Shown here: piece after piece, positions 14,476-22,877 of the stretch | Layout: every line of letters starts with the position of its first letter | Position numbering within the stretch: the stretch's first letter is position 1 | NCBI GenBank assembly: GCA_022840285.1 | Contig: JALHIE010000017.1 | Location: 1-23,976, forward strand | Reading direction: 5' to 3' | Source of the DNA: Porphyromonadaceae bacterium | GTDB lineage: Bacteria; Bacteroidota; Bacteroidia; Bacteroidales; Dysgonomonadaceae | DNA: 23,976 nucleotides | Made by a program: the position numbers and the translations under genes | Notes under the pieces: model-generated | The model's database searches: none | What the model was told of the DNA's origin: nothing | What the model saw: the letters and a program-made list of their open reading frames with translations, nothing else

Positions 14476-16533
14476 ATGAAACACAAACTGGCCCTGTTTT
14501 TTTTCATCTGCGTTATTGGCCATTACGGCTACTCTCAAGAGGTGCCCACATCCGTGTTTGCTAACAATCAGGGAGAAAGAAAGTGGATGATCTATCAGGA
14601 CAACTTCAGGGCATTATACCGGGTGTTGTACAATGAAGCCGCAGAACAGCTCGATAAACGTTCAGCATACGTTTCATCCATTCAGACAAAAGCGGGTTGG
14701 GTTGCCTATCAACAAGGGTTGAAGCAAAAGTACAAGGCTTCATTGATAAAATTCAAAAAAACAGCGTTGAATACACGAATAACCGGTCGGCTGGAAAGAG
14801 AAAAATTCACGGTAGAAAAGATTATTTTCGAGTCACATCCCGGGTTTTATGTGACAGGGTGTCTGTTTATACCGAAAGAAAGGCAGACCCCTGCTCCCGC
14901 CATCATCTATTGCTCCGGACATTCGGAAAATGGATTTCGTAGCGAAGCTTACCAACGCTCCCTAATTAACTTCGTAGAAAAGGGATTCGTTGTTTTTGCC
15001 TTTGATCCTATCGGCCAGGGTGAAAGGCTTCAATACCTGGATGAAACCACGGGAAAATCCAAGATTGGCGGTCCAACAGCTGAGCATTCCTATGCTGGGA
15101 TACAAACTTTGCTGACAGGCACCTCAATTTCCGACTATTTTATTTGGGACGGTGTGCGAGCTGTCGACTTTCTTGCCACACGAAAAGAGGTGGACATGAA
15201 ACGAATCGGCATTACAGGGCGTTCGGGCGGAGGCACACAGACCGCATTGATCGCAGCTTACGATGATCGCATACAAGCTGCCGCTCCCGAATGCTACATC
15301 ACTACATTCAAAAGGTTGTTGCAATCCATCGGGCCTCAGGACGCCGAGCAAAATCCCTATGCGTCGATCAAGAAAGGAATTGATATACCCGATCTGATAC
15401 ACATGCGAGCACCAAAACCCACGTTAATTGTCACCACTACACACGATTTTTTTAGCCAACAGGGAGCTCGGGAGACCTTTGAAGAGGCGAAAAAATCATA
15501 CAACGCGCTGGGAGCTGCAGAAAACATTCAGTTCGCGGAGGATATGGGAAAGCACCAATCAACGAAAAAAAACCGGGAGGCGGTCAATGCATTCTTCATG
15601 AAATTTTTGAACCTGCCGGGAGATCCGACAGACCGCGAAGTGAATCTTTTCAGGGAAGAAGAGCTTTGGGTGACGCCGACCGGACAGGTTGCCGGTTCAT
15701 TAAAAGGCAGCACTGTTTTTGAATTGAATCGGAGGTATCATTCGGTCAAAAATTCACCACCAAGTTCCGTCAAAGATAAAATTAAGGAAACAGCAGGTAT
15801 TCATTTTGAGAGAAAGTTAACCGCTGCGGTTTTTACCGGAAAATTCTCGACAGGTGCCGTAGAAATAGAAAAGTATTTCCTTGAAAACAATAAAAACGAC
15901 TATGCTCTTCCTGTATATGTAATCAAGAAGACTGGCCAGGAAGAAAAGGATGTAGTGGTTTGGAACCATCCTTCAGGAAAAGAGAAACTTCTGGAAGAAC
16001 CTCTGCTCATGAATGTACTGAACGCAGGCAATGTTGTTGTTTCAGCCGATTTACCGGGGATCGGCGAATTGCATGATTCCGATTTCAGGGGCGATGGATT
16101 TGTACGGGGAGTACCATTTAACTATACTTTTATAGCCAATCTGGTCGGGAAAAGCATTTCGGGAGTTCAAGCCGAAGCGCTTGACCTGTTGATGCAATTT
16201 ATTGAGAGCACCAATCGGTATCGCGGAGCAACCGTGAGTGCATTGGCAGAAGGAACATTGGTACCTGCCGTATTGAGTTGTGCAATATTCAATAACGGTT
16301 TCAGGAAAATTGCCGTGTTGGATCCACCACCTCCGGGCAGTTATTTCCTGGAAACGGAATATTACGATCCTTTCCTGGCTTTTTCCGTTGTTCCGGGAAG
16401 CATTGGGTTGTATGAATGGAAAGACTTGCTTGCATTCTCACCCCAAACTCCGGTGAAAATTTTCGAAGTAAAAAACAAGCCACAATCCGACAACATCACT
16501 CAGCCTGAAATCGTCGATTTTTTACGCAAGTAA
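14476..16533 (+). CDS. Secreted two-domain alpha/beta-hydrolase (acetylxylan-esterase-like)
   Basis: 685 residues with a Sec signal peptide (1-~20, ending GYS-Q). Residues ~110-375 form a full alpha/beta-hydrolase domain related to acetyl xylan / dienelactone-hydrolase-type esterases: nucleophile S250 in GRSGGG, probable acid D324 in THDFFS, and His360 in GKHQST. After a linker, residues ~430-685 look like a second hydrolase-fold domain. There the nucleophile elbow is degenerate (SALAEGTLV, no G-x-S-x-G) and the acid/His positions are not evident, so it is probably non-catalytic and may bind substrate or build the active-site cleft. Expected role is removal of ester groups from a glycan in the periplasm. 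The downstream esterase follows after 27 bp. Confidence 0.82.
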   Translation: MKHKLALFFFICVIGHYGYSQEVPTSVFANNQGERKWMIYQDNFRALYRVLYNEAAEQLDKRSAYVSSIQTKAGWVAYQQGLKQKYKASLIKFKKTALNTRITGRLEREKFTVEKIIFESHPGFYVTGCLFIPKERQTPAPAIIYCSGHSENGFRSEAYQRSLINFVEKGFVVFAFDPIGQGERLQYLDETTGKSKIGGPTAEHSYAGIQTLLTGTSISDYFIWDGVRAVDFLATRKEVDMKRIGITGRSGGGTQTALIAAYDDRIQAAAPECYITTFKRLLQSIGPQDAEQNPYASIKKGIDIPDLIHMRAPKPTLIVTTTHDFFSQQGARETFEEAKKSYNALGAAENIQFAEDMGKHQSTKKNREAVNAFFMKFLNLPGDPTDREVNLFREEELWVTPTGQVAGSLKGSTVFELNRRYHSVKNSPPSSVKDKIKETAGIHFERKLTAAVFTGKFSTGAVEIEKYFLENNKNDYALPVYVIKKTGQEEKDVVVWNHPSGKEKLLEEPLLMNVLNAGNVVVSADLPGIGELHDSDFRGDGFVRGVPFNYTFIANLVGKSISGVQAEALDLLMQFIESTNRYRGATVSALAEGTLVPAVLSCAIFNNGFRKIAVLDPPPPGSYFLETEYYDPFLAFSVVPGSIGLYEWKDLLAFSPQTPVKIFEVKNKPQSDNITQPEIVDFLRK

Positions 16534-16560
16534 TAATTTCTCTATCATTATTTGTTGAAA

Positions 16561-17805
16561 ATGAAAACAGATCTTATTCAAAAACTTTTTATGCTATCCA
16601 TGCTGGCTGGGGCTTTCACGGTATATTCCTGTACATCCGAAGAGAGAAAAAACAGCGCGAACGTAACACAAACGGACTCCACCATGCTTTGCGTCGGATA
16701 CTATTGGACCGAAACCGAAGGAAAAGAATTTCTCGAGAAACAGCGGAAAGAATACACTTCCGCTGAGGATTGGAAAAGACGCTCAGAGCAGATAAGGAAA
16801 CAAATCTTGAAAGGTGCGGGGTTGGAAAAATTTCCCGAGAAATGTCCACTTAACCCTATTTTCGGGGATAAACGGACTTACGAGGGTTACCGGGTACAAA
16901 ATATTGCCTTTGAGAGCCTCCCTGGAGTATACGTTACCGGGAGCCTTTATACACCGATAAACACGACTGAAAATTTACCGGGAATTCTCAATACGCACGG
17001 ACACTGGGCAGAACTTGACGATTACGGACGGTATCGTCCTGACGCACAAAAGCGGTTTGCAGCTATGGCCCGAATGGGTGCAATGGTCTTTGCATACGAC
17101 ATGGTCGGGTACGGACAACTGGCTCAGGAGTACGGATGGACACACAAACACCCGGAAGCATTGAAATTGCAACTTTGGAACAGCATCCGAAGCATCGACT
17201 TTTTACTTTCCCGGGGTGCCGATCCGGAAAGGATTGCCATTACCGGAGCTTCGGGTGGTGGCACGCAGGCATTCTTACTCGCGGCTGTCGATGACAGGAT
17301 TGCCGTTTCTGTCCCCGTAGTTCAGGTCTCTGCCCATTTTTTCGGCGGATGCGTTTGCGAAAGCGGTATGCAGATTCACAAAACCGATAATTTCCAAACC
17401 AATAACGTGGAAATTGCTGCCTGTGCCGCTCCACGACCGATGTTAGTGGTTTCTGACGGCGATGACTGGACAAAGAACACACCCCTTGTTGAATATCCTC
17501 ACCTGCAGTACATTTACGGATTATTTAACAAGTCCGGAGCCGTTGAAAACACCCATTTGCCTGCCGACAAACACGGTTACGATTACAACAAACGAGTTGC
17601 GGTTTATCCTTTCTTGGCAAAACACCTGGGTTTAGACGTTACAAAAGCCGTTAATCCGGATGGGTCGTTAAGTGAGCAGAATATCGTCATTGAAGATACC
17701 GAAGCACTGTACCCTTTTGATGAAAAAAACCCATTCCCGGATCACGGAATAAAAGCAAATGATGACGTGGCCTGGGATAAGTCTGAAAAGTTCAAAAGAA
17801 AATAA
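16561..17805 (+). CDS. Alpha/beta-hydrolase esterase, lipoprotein
   Basis: 414 residues from ATG 16561 (an in-frame TTG lies at 16552). The lipoprotein signal ends VYSC (Cys24), followed by TSEE; acidic residues just after the cysteine resemble surface-export signals of Bacteroidota lipoproteins, though this is weak. The hydrolase domain shows nucleophile S231 in GASGGG, probable acid among D299-D302 (SDGDDW), and H338 in KHGYDYNKR. NTHGHW at ~143-148 fits the oxyanion strand. It resembles the N-terminal domain of its neighbour at 14476 (same order of motifs) but lacks the second domain. It is likely an acetyl- or uronoyl-type carbohydrate esterase; the group removed cannot be read from sequence. 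The next gene is 93 bp away. Confidence 0.83.
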   Translation: MKTDLIQKLFMLSMLAGAFTVYSCTSEERKNSANVTQTDSTMLCVGYYWTETEGKEFLEKQRKEYTSAEDWKRRSEQIRKQILKGAGLEKFPEKCPLNPIFGDKRTYEGYRVQNIAFESLPGVYVTGSLYTPINTTENLPGILNTHGHWAELDDYGRYRPDAQKRFAAMARMGAMVFAYDMVGYGQLAQEYGWTHKHPEALKLQLWNSIRSIDFLLSRGADPERIAITGASGGGTQAFLLAAVDDRIAVSVPVVQVSAHFFGGCVCESGMQIHKTDNFQTNNVEIAACAAPRPMLVVSDGDDWTKNTPLVEYPHLQYIYGLFNKSGAVENTHLPADKHGYDYNKRVAVYPFLAKHLGLDVTKAVNPDGSLSEQNIVIEDTEALYPFDEKNPFPDHGIKANDDVAWDKSEKFKRK

Positions 17806-17836
17806 AAGTATTTAATAAGTCACAACGCGAAGACGA

Positions 17837-17862
17837 TTGCATTGAAGAATTAATTATATTTA
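17837..17862 (+). promoter_or_regulatory. Weak promoter candidate before the last Gfo/Idh/MocA gene
   Basis: In the AT-rich 93-bp gap, TATATTTA at 17855-17862 is one mismatch from TAnnTTTG, with TTG at 17837-17839 (15-bp spacing, short). It would start transcription of the 17899-22553 pair. Confidence 0.3.
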
Positions 17863-17898
17863 CAAAATTTAATTTTATTATACATTACGATTTAATTT

Positions 17899-19152
17899 AT
17901 GACTTCCAGAAGACGATTTTTAAAAACCCTCGGTGGAGTAACACTCCTCACGGTGGTTCCCCGAAATGTATTGGGGAAAGGTTTTGTCGCACCCAGCGAT
18001 GAACTGACAAAAGGTATTATAGGCGTTGGCGGAATGGGGCGCGGTCACATCCGGTACGACAACACACGCGTCGTGGCTATGTGCGATGTTGACAAGAACC
18101 ACCTCAACCAGGCCGCTGCCTTGGTAAAAGACAACATCAGTCTTTATCACGATTTTCGCGAGCTTATCCTCGACAAAAATGTGGATATCGTGCACATTGC
18201 TACCCCGCCACACTGGCACGGGATCATGTCGGTAGAAGCTGCCAAAGCAGGAAAAGACATTTTCTGCGAAAAGCCGATGACCCGGACCATCGGTGAAAGT
18301 AAACGCGTTGTTGAAGCCATTCAGCAATACGGCAACATATTCAGGCTGAATACCTGGTTCCGGTTCAAAGATCCGTTTTATGGGCTAGGAACGCCGGTAA
18401 AACCGCTCAAGAAACTTGTAGATAGCGGACTTCTCGGCTGGCCGTTGAAAGTTACCATCAGCAAACATACCGGGTTTGACTGGAAATTCTACTGGGTAGG
18501 AAAAACACATCTTGAACCGCAACCCGTTCCCGAAGAACTCGATTACGACATGTGGTTGGGTCCGGCTCCATACAAGCCTTACAATGCACATCGCGTGCAT
18601 GGGACGTTCCGTGGATACTGGGATTACGATGGCGGTGGTCTGGGCGATATGGGCCAGCACTATATCGATCCTGTCCAATACCTGATAGGCAAAGACAACA
18701 CAAGTCCGGTAAAAGTAGAAGTGGATGCTCCGCAACAACATCCCGACGCAGTGGGCACGTGGCGTTCTATCACATACACCTATGACGACGGCTGCCAGAT
18801 CATTCTGTGGGGAGGCGACTACGGCGAGCCCAACACTCCCTATATTGCCGGGCCTAACGGAAATGTTTACAGAAACTTTGTCTGCGACATCCCCGATTGG
18901 CAGAAGAAACTGGCCGATTTTCCCGAGCCAGCGGAGCAAAATACCAATTTCATCGAATCCGTACGTAACCGACAGAAGTTTGCGTTGAATGAATTAAACG
19001 GACACCGTTCCGCCACCATCGTGAACATGGGTGCCGTGGCTCTCCGGTTGAACAGGACACTTGAGTACGATCCGGTGAAAGAGATGTTTGTGAACGACGA
19101 AGAAGCCAATCGCTTAATCGATCAGCCGATGCGTGCACCGTGGAGTATTTAA
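17899..19152 (+). CDS. Tat-exported Gfo/Idh/MocA family oxidoreductase (TPPHWH subfamily)
   Basis: 417 residues with a strong twin-arginine signal (SRRRFLK, residues 3-9; hydrophobic to ~25). The Rossmann fold begins near 39 (GIIGVGGMGRGH), TPPHWH is at 102-107 and EKP at 124-126. The C-terminal half has MWLGPAP and the GGGLGDMGQHYIDPVQYL segment typical of the large secreted Gfo/Idh/MocA subgroup of Bacteroidota and Planctomycetes. It is more distant from the 2430 and 10090 proteins than they are from each other, so it is likely an independent recruitment with its own substrate. It is followed after 17 bp by the HEAT-DUF1080 gene, which suggests that oxidised product passes directly to that protein. 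Probable periplasmic sugar dehydrogenase with bound NAD(P). Confidence 0.87.
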   Translation: MTSRRRFLKTLGGVTLLTVVPRNVLGKGFVAPSDELTKGIIGVGGMGRGHIRYDNTRVVAMCDVDKNHLNQAAALVKDNISLYHDFRELILDKNVDIVHIATPPHWHGIMSVEAAKAGKDIFCEKPMTRTIGESKRVVEAIQQYGNIFRLNTWFRFKDPFYGLGTPVKPLKKLVDSGLLGWPLKVTISKHTGFDWKFYWVGKTHLEPQPVPEELDYDMWLGPAPYKPYNAHRVHGTFRGYWDYDGGGLGDMGQHYIDPVQYLIGKDNTSPVKVEVDAPQQHPDAVGTWRSITYTYDDGCQIILWGGDYGEPNTPYIAGPNGNVYRNFVCDIPDWQKKLADFPEPAEQNTNFIESVRNRQKFALNELNGHRSATIVNMGAVALRLNRTLEYDPVKEMFVNDEEANRLIDQPMRAPWSI

Positions 19153-19169
19153 TTTTTAAACGTAAGAAA

Positions 19170-22100
19170 ATGAAACCTATAAAACTCATCATAATCTGTC
19201 TGTTAATTGCAGGCGGACTTCAAGCTCAACTGCCGCAGGGCAGAACAAGAGCCACCATCATTGCAGATGCACTGGCACAACTTCCGGCCAATAATCAAAA
19301 CCAATACCGCCGGACAATGACCGACCTGGTCTCCACAGGAGAACAAGGCTTGCTTGACCTGATCGGGCGAATGAACCCTCCGGGCAACCAAAGCAACGAA
19401 GTATTGGACTATGCCATCAGCGGATGGACAAACTTTGTGGCAAACGATGCAGCCGGTCGGACCATTGCGGCAAATGCTTTCGGAAAAGCACTAAACCAAT
19501 CGCTGAATAATGAGGTAAAAGCCTTTATCATCCGCCAGCTTGGACAAATCGGTGCCGATAACAACGTGGAAGCCCTGTCTGCTTTCCTGAACGATGCACG
19601 CCTCTCTGCTCCGGCATCACAGGCATTGGTTTCCATCGGAAGTGAAAAAGCCAACCAAGCTATTCTTTCAGCACTTTCAGGCAGTACAACGGATGCTGTA
19701 AAGCTCAATCTTGTGAACGCACTGAGTCAGGCGGGATACAGTCGGGCCGAATCTGCATTGCTCTCTGCACTGTCTCAAAAACCTTCCGAGGGGCTTAACC
19801 ATGCGCTGCTTGCGGCTCTGGGGAACCTGGGAAGCCAAAACGCGCTTATTCCGCTGAAAAATGCAGCGCAAGAAATCAATTATTCCTATCAATCAAGCAA
19901 CAACGCCACAGCATCCTACCTTTCCTTGTTAAAAAAGTTGGTCCACACCAATGCAAAATTGGTAGAAAAAGAAGCTGCCGGATTGCTCGCTTTTGCAACA
20001 AAACAAAACCGTTCCGAGCTGAAAGTGGTAGCATCGCAACTTTTACTGGAGATTCCCTCAACGAACAAGAGCAAACTTCTTAAAAGTGCACTGAAAGACG
20101 GGGACATCACTTACCTCGCCCGCATGCTTAATGCCTATCCTTTCCATAATGACAGGAAAGCTGTTCAAATGATTGTGAAAGAGCTAAGTCCAAAAGCGAA
20201 CGCAGAGAAACAAACCGCCATCATATACTGGCTGGGCGATAAGAATGTAGCGAACGTAGCCAATCTGTTAGCCAATTACGTTACATCCGGCAATAAAATG
20301 GTACAGAAAGCGGCCATTTCCTCGTTGGCAAAGATTGGAGACGAACAGGCGATGCTGGTATTAGCCGGACTATTGAAAAACCAGGACAATGAAACCGTGT
20401 TACTCGCTAAAGATGCTTTATCGACCTACAAGGGCGATATCTCCTATACACTTGCATCTGTGTTCAACGAAAGCGGTGATGCCGGAAAAAAAGCTATCCT
20501 GCAACTCATTGCCAACCGGAAAATGGAAAGTCAGTACAACCTGGTGTATAACCAGATGTTTACCGGCAACGAAACCGTAAAAGCAGAGGCGGCCAATACG
20601 CTTCAATACGTTTCTACGGATAAAAACCTGCCCGACTTATTCACGCTGCTCGAACAATCGGATGCCGCCTACGTTCCCGCTTTACAGAGAGCCGTAAACG
20701 CAGCCCTGTCGTATCTTCCTGCCAATGAGCAAATGAAGTTGGCATCGGAGCGGATAAGCAAGTCTACGAACAAACATCTTTACTACACTGCACTGGCAAA
20801 CAGCGGATCTCAAGAAGCAATGGAAATGATTACCAAAGCTTACAACGCCGAAACGGAAAAAAACAAAAAAGCCGCTCTCGATGCGCTGATCAACTGGAAA
20901 TCGTTCAACGCCATTTATCCGTTGCTCGATATCGCCAGAAAAAGCAGCAACAAAGAGGAATTGGGCAAAGTAACGGATGCAATCGTTGCTACCATCAATA
21001 AATCAAATGAAACAGGAGCCATAAAATACCTGTATCTCCGTGAAGCGATGCAATTTGCGCAAACCGAGAAACAGAAAAACGATATTCTCCGCCTGTTGGG
21101 GAATACCGGACAATATCAGGCTATGCTTTTCGTAGCCCCATTCATGGACAATGCGGCATTGAGTGAAAATGCAGCGTTGGCTGCCATGAACATCGCCACA
21201 AATAATCCGGCTTTTGCGGGTGTTGTAACTACCGGAATACTCCAGAAAGTGAGTAAAACATTGAAAAATCCCGATGCCGGCTACCAACGTGAGTCCATAA
21301 AAAAATACCTGGATGAAAATCCACAAGACGGAGGTTTTGTGTCCATCTTCAACGGTAAAAACCTGGACGGATGGAAAGGTTTGGTGGAGAACCCCATCAA
21401 GCGTGCCAAGATGACGCCAAAAGAATTGGCCGCCGCCCAGTTGAAAGCTGATGCAGCTGCAAAGACGGGCTGGGTCATCGAAAACGGTGAATTGCTTTTT
21501 ACCGGAAAAGGGAACAACCTTTGTACCGATAAGCAATACGGCGATTTTGAAATGCTGGTAGACTGGAAGCTTTACCCCGGACCGGAACCCGATGCAGGAA
21601 TTTATCTTCGCGGCACACCACAGGTTCAGATATGGGATACCGCTCGTGTAAATGTCGGAGCACAGGTAGGATCAGGTGGACTATACAACAACAAACAAAA
21701 TCCAAGCAAACCGCTAAAGGTTGCCGACCAGAAAGTCGGTGAGTGGAATACGTTCCGCATCAAAATGATTGGTGAACGGGTATCGGTATGGCTTAACGAT
21801 GAACTGGTTACTGATAACGTAGTGCTGGAAAACTATTGGGACAGAGGTCAACCCATCTTCCCGAAAGAACAGATTGAGCTGCAGGCGCACGGTAGCAGGG
21901 TCGCCTATCGCGATATCCTTATCAAAGAGATTGAGCGCCCTGAACCTTTCCAACTCTCTGCCGGAGAAAAGAAAGAGGGTTTTCGCGTACTCTTCGACGG
22001 AACCAACCTCGACGAATGGACAGGAAATAAAAAAGACTATGTAGTGGAGAGTGGAAACATCGTGTTGTATCCCAGCAAGAACTTCGGAGGAAACCTCTAC

Positions 22101-22553
22101 ACCAAAGAACAATTTGACAATTTTATCTTTCGCTTTGAGTTTATGCTCACGCCCGGCGCCAACAACGGATTGGGCATTCGTACACCGCTGGAGGGCGATG
22201 CTGCCTATGGAGGTATGGAGTTACAGATCCTCGATAACGAAGCGCCAATCTACAAAGACCTCCAGGTGTACCAGTACCACGGTTCGGTTTATGGCGTCAT
22301 TCCCGCGAAACGCGGCTACCTGAAACCAGTAGGCGAATGGAACTACCAGGAGGTGATTGCCGACGGCGACAACATCAAGGTCATCCTTAACGGCACAACG
22401 ATCTTGGACGGAAACATTCGCGAAGCCTCTAAAAACGGCACAATCGACAAACGGGATCATCCCGGATTGCTGAATAAGACCGGGCATATCGGTTTCTTAG
22501 GTCACGGTTCGGAAGTAAAATTCAGAAATATCCGGATAAAACAGTTGAAGTAG
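19170..22553 (+). CDS. Secreted HEAT-repeat protein with two C-terminal DUF1080 domains
   Basis: 1127 residues from ATG 19170; an in-frame GTG at 19140 overlaps the previous gene and would spoil the signal. The signal peptide is 1-~19 (LIAGGLQA-Q). Residues ~30-700 are a long alpha-solenoid of HEAT-like repeats, about 30-35 residues each, with recurring A-x-x-A-L-x-x-I/L-G patterns. Two DUF1080 domains follow: ~720-915 (start FVSIFNGKNLDGWKG, then PGPEPDAGIYLRG and WNTFRIKMIG) and ~932-1127 (start FRVLFDGTNLDEWTG, then GANNGLGIRTP and a final VKFRNIRIKQL). Both keep the F-x-G-x-x-L-x-x-W opening. The solenoid is likely a docking or glycan-binding scaffold. Proposed role: hydrolysing or holding keto-glycosides made by the Gfo/Idh/MocA enzyme 17 bp upstream. 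A strong terminator follows. Confidence 0.86.
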   Translation: MKPIKLIIICLLIAGGLQAQLPQGRTRATIIADALAQLPANNQNQYRRTMTDLVSTGEQGLLDLIGRMNPPGNQSNEVLDYAISGWTNFVANDAAGRTIAANAFGKALNQSLNNEVKAFIIRQLGQIGADNNVEALSAFLNDARLSAPASQALVSIGSEKANQAILSALSGSTTDAVKLNLVNALSQAGYSRAESALLSALSQKPSEGLNHALLAALGNLGSQNALIPLKNAAQEINYSYQSSNNATASYLSLLKKLVHTNAKLVEKEAAGLLAFATKQNRSELKVVASQLLLEIPSTNKSKLLKSALKDGDITYLARMLNAYPFHNDRKAVQMIVKELSPKANAEKQTAIIYWLGDKNVANVANLLANYVTSGNKMVQKAAISSLAKIGDEQAMLVLAGLLKNQDNETVLLAKDALSTYKGDISYTLASVFNESGDAGKKAILQLIANRKMESQYNLVYNQMFTGNETVKAEAANTLQYVSTDKNLPDLFTLLEQSDAAYVPALQRAVNAALSYLPANEQMKLASERISKSTNKHLYYTALANSGSQEAMEMITKAYNAETEKNKKAALDALINWKSFNAIYPLLDIARKSSNKEELGKVTDAIVATINKSNETGAIKYLYLREAMQFAQTEKQKNDILRLLGNTGQYQAMLFVAPFMDNAALSENAALAAMNIATNNPAFAGVVTTGILQKVSKTLKNPDAGYQRESIKKYLDENPQDGGFVSIFNGKNLDGWKGLVENPIKRAKMTPKELAAAQLKADAAAKTGWVIENGELLFTGKGNNLCTDKQYGDFEMLVDWKLYPGPEPDAGIYLRGTPQVQIWDTARVNVGAQVGSGGLYNNKQNPSKPLKVADQKVGEWNTFRIKMIGERVSVWLNDELVTDNVVLENYWDRGQPIFPKEQIELQAHGSRVAYRDILIKEIERPEPFQLSAGEKKEGFRVLFDGTNLDEWTGNKKDYVVESGNIVLYPSKNFGGNLYTKEQFDNFIFRFEFMLTPGANNGLGIRTPLEGDAAYGGMELQILDNEAPIYKDLQVYQYHGSVYGVIPAKRGYLKPVGEWNYQEVIADGDNIKVILNGTTILDGNIREASKNGTIDKRDHPGLLNKTGHIGFLGHGSEVKFRNIRIKQLK

Positions 22554-22561
22554 TTATTTAT

Positions 22562-22593
22562 AAAAGAGGCGCATTCGATGCGCCTCTTTTTTT
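22562..22593 (+). terminator. Strong rho-independent terminator closing the catabolic locus
   Basis: GAGGCGCAT (22566-22574) pairs perfectly with ATGCGCCTC (22578-22586) around a TCG loop. Flanking AAAA and TTTT extend the stem to 13 bp, and seven T residues follow (22587-22593). It starts 8 bp after the stop of the HEAT-DUF1080 gene. Confidence 0.93.
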
Positions 22594-22877
22594 ATCCGGC
22601 TCATCGGTGCAAAAGAAATCTTTATCAATATTAACAGACTCTACAACCGTTGTTTCAAAATAAAAACTATATTTGCAAGGCAGATCGAACAACAAAACCG
22701 GGAAAAAAAGAGGCTTCTGGAAAAATACATCCTAATGTAAATTCTGAGATCAGTGCACAAAAAAAATAACTATTAAGCGGATTATTAGTAAGATTATACT
22801 TATTTTTGCCGCTTATGTTGTATTTTTAGTTCCGAATCTGTAAACTATAGCAATTACAAATATAAAAACAGCAAATT
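22594..22877. other. Intergenic region between the glycan locus and the uptake module
   Basis: Together with the terminator this is a 324-base stretch without a gene. The part after the terminator is AT-rich and holds two exact TAnnTTTG matches (22668-22675 and 22801-22808), so a promoter for the ECF-type gene is expected here. I saw no recognised riboswitch; a lone CTGAGA at 22743-22748 is not accompanied by the other conserved parts of a thiamine-pyrophosphate riboswitch. Confidence 0.6.
22650..22675 (+). promoter_or_regulatory. Candidate promoter for the ECF-type / phosphoribosyltransferase / receptor operon
   Basis: TATATTTG at 22668-22675 exactly matches the Bacteroidota -7 element, with TTG at 22650-22652 (15-bp spacing, on the short side). 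This would give a 5' leader of about 200 bases. A second exact -7 match, TATTTTTG at 22801-22808, lacks a TTG at the right distance but would give a short leader; either could be used. Confidence 0.45.

Noticed and set aside
18385..18939. Long open frame on the - strand (184 codons) opposite the last Gfo/Idh/MocA gene
   Set aside because: It lies wholly inside a well-supported gene on the + strand and its translation shows no family motifs; it is an antisense shadow, like those at 11307-11813 and 21003-21536.
22678..22740. Short open stretch reading like a charged coiled coil (QIEQQNREKKRLLEKY), ending in TAA
   Set aside because: No ATG start in frame, it overlaps a promoter-like element, and it is too short to support as a gene or a remnant.
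22594..22877. Possible thiamine-pyrophosphate or preQ1 riboswitch before the ECF-type gene
   Set aside because: Only a lone CTGAGA and loosely similar purine-rich stretches are present; the other conserved segments of these riboswitches are missing. A covariance search could still overturn this.
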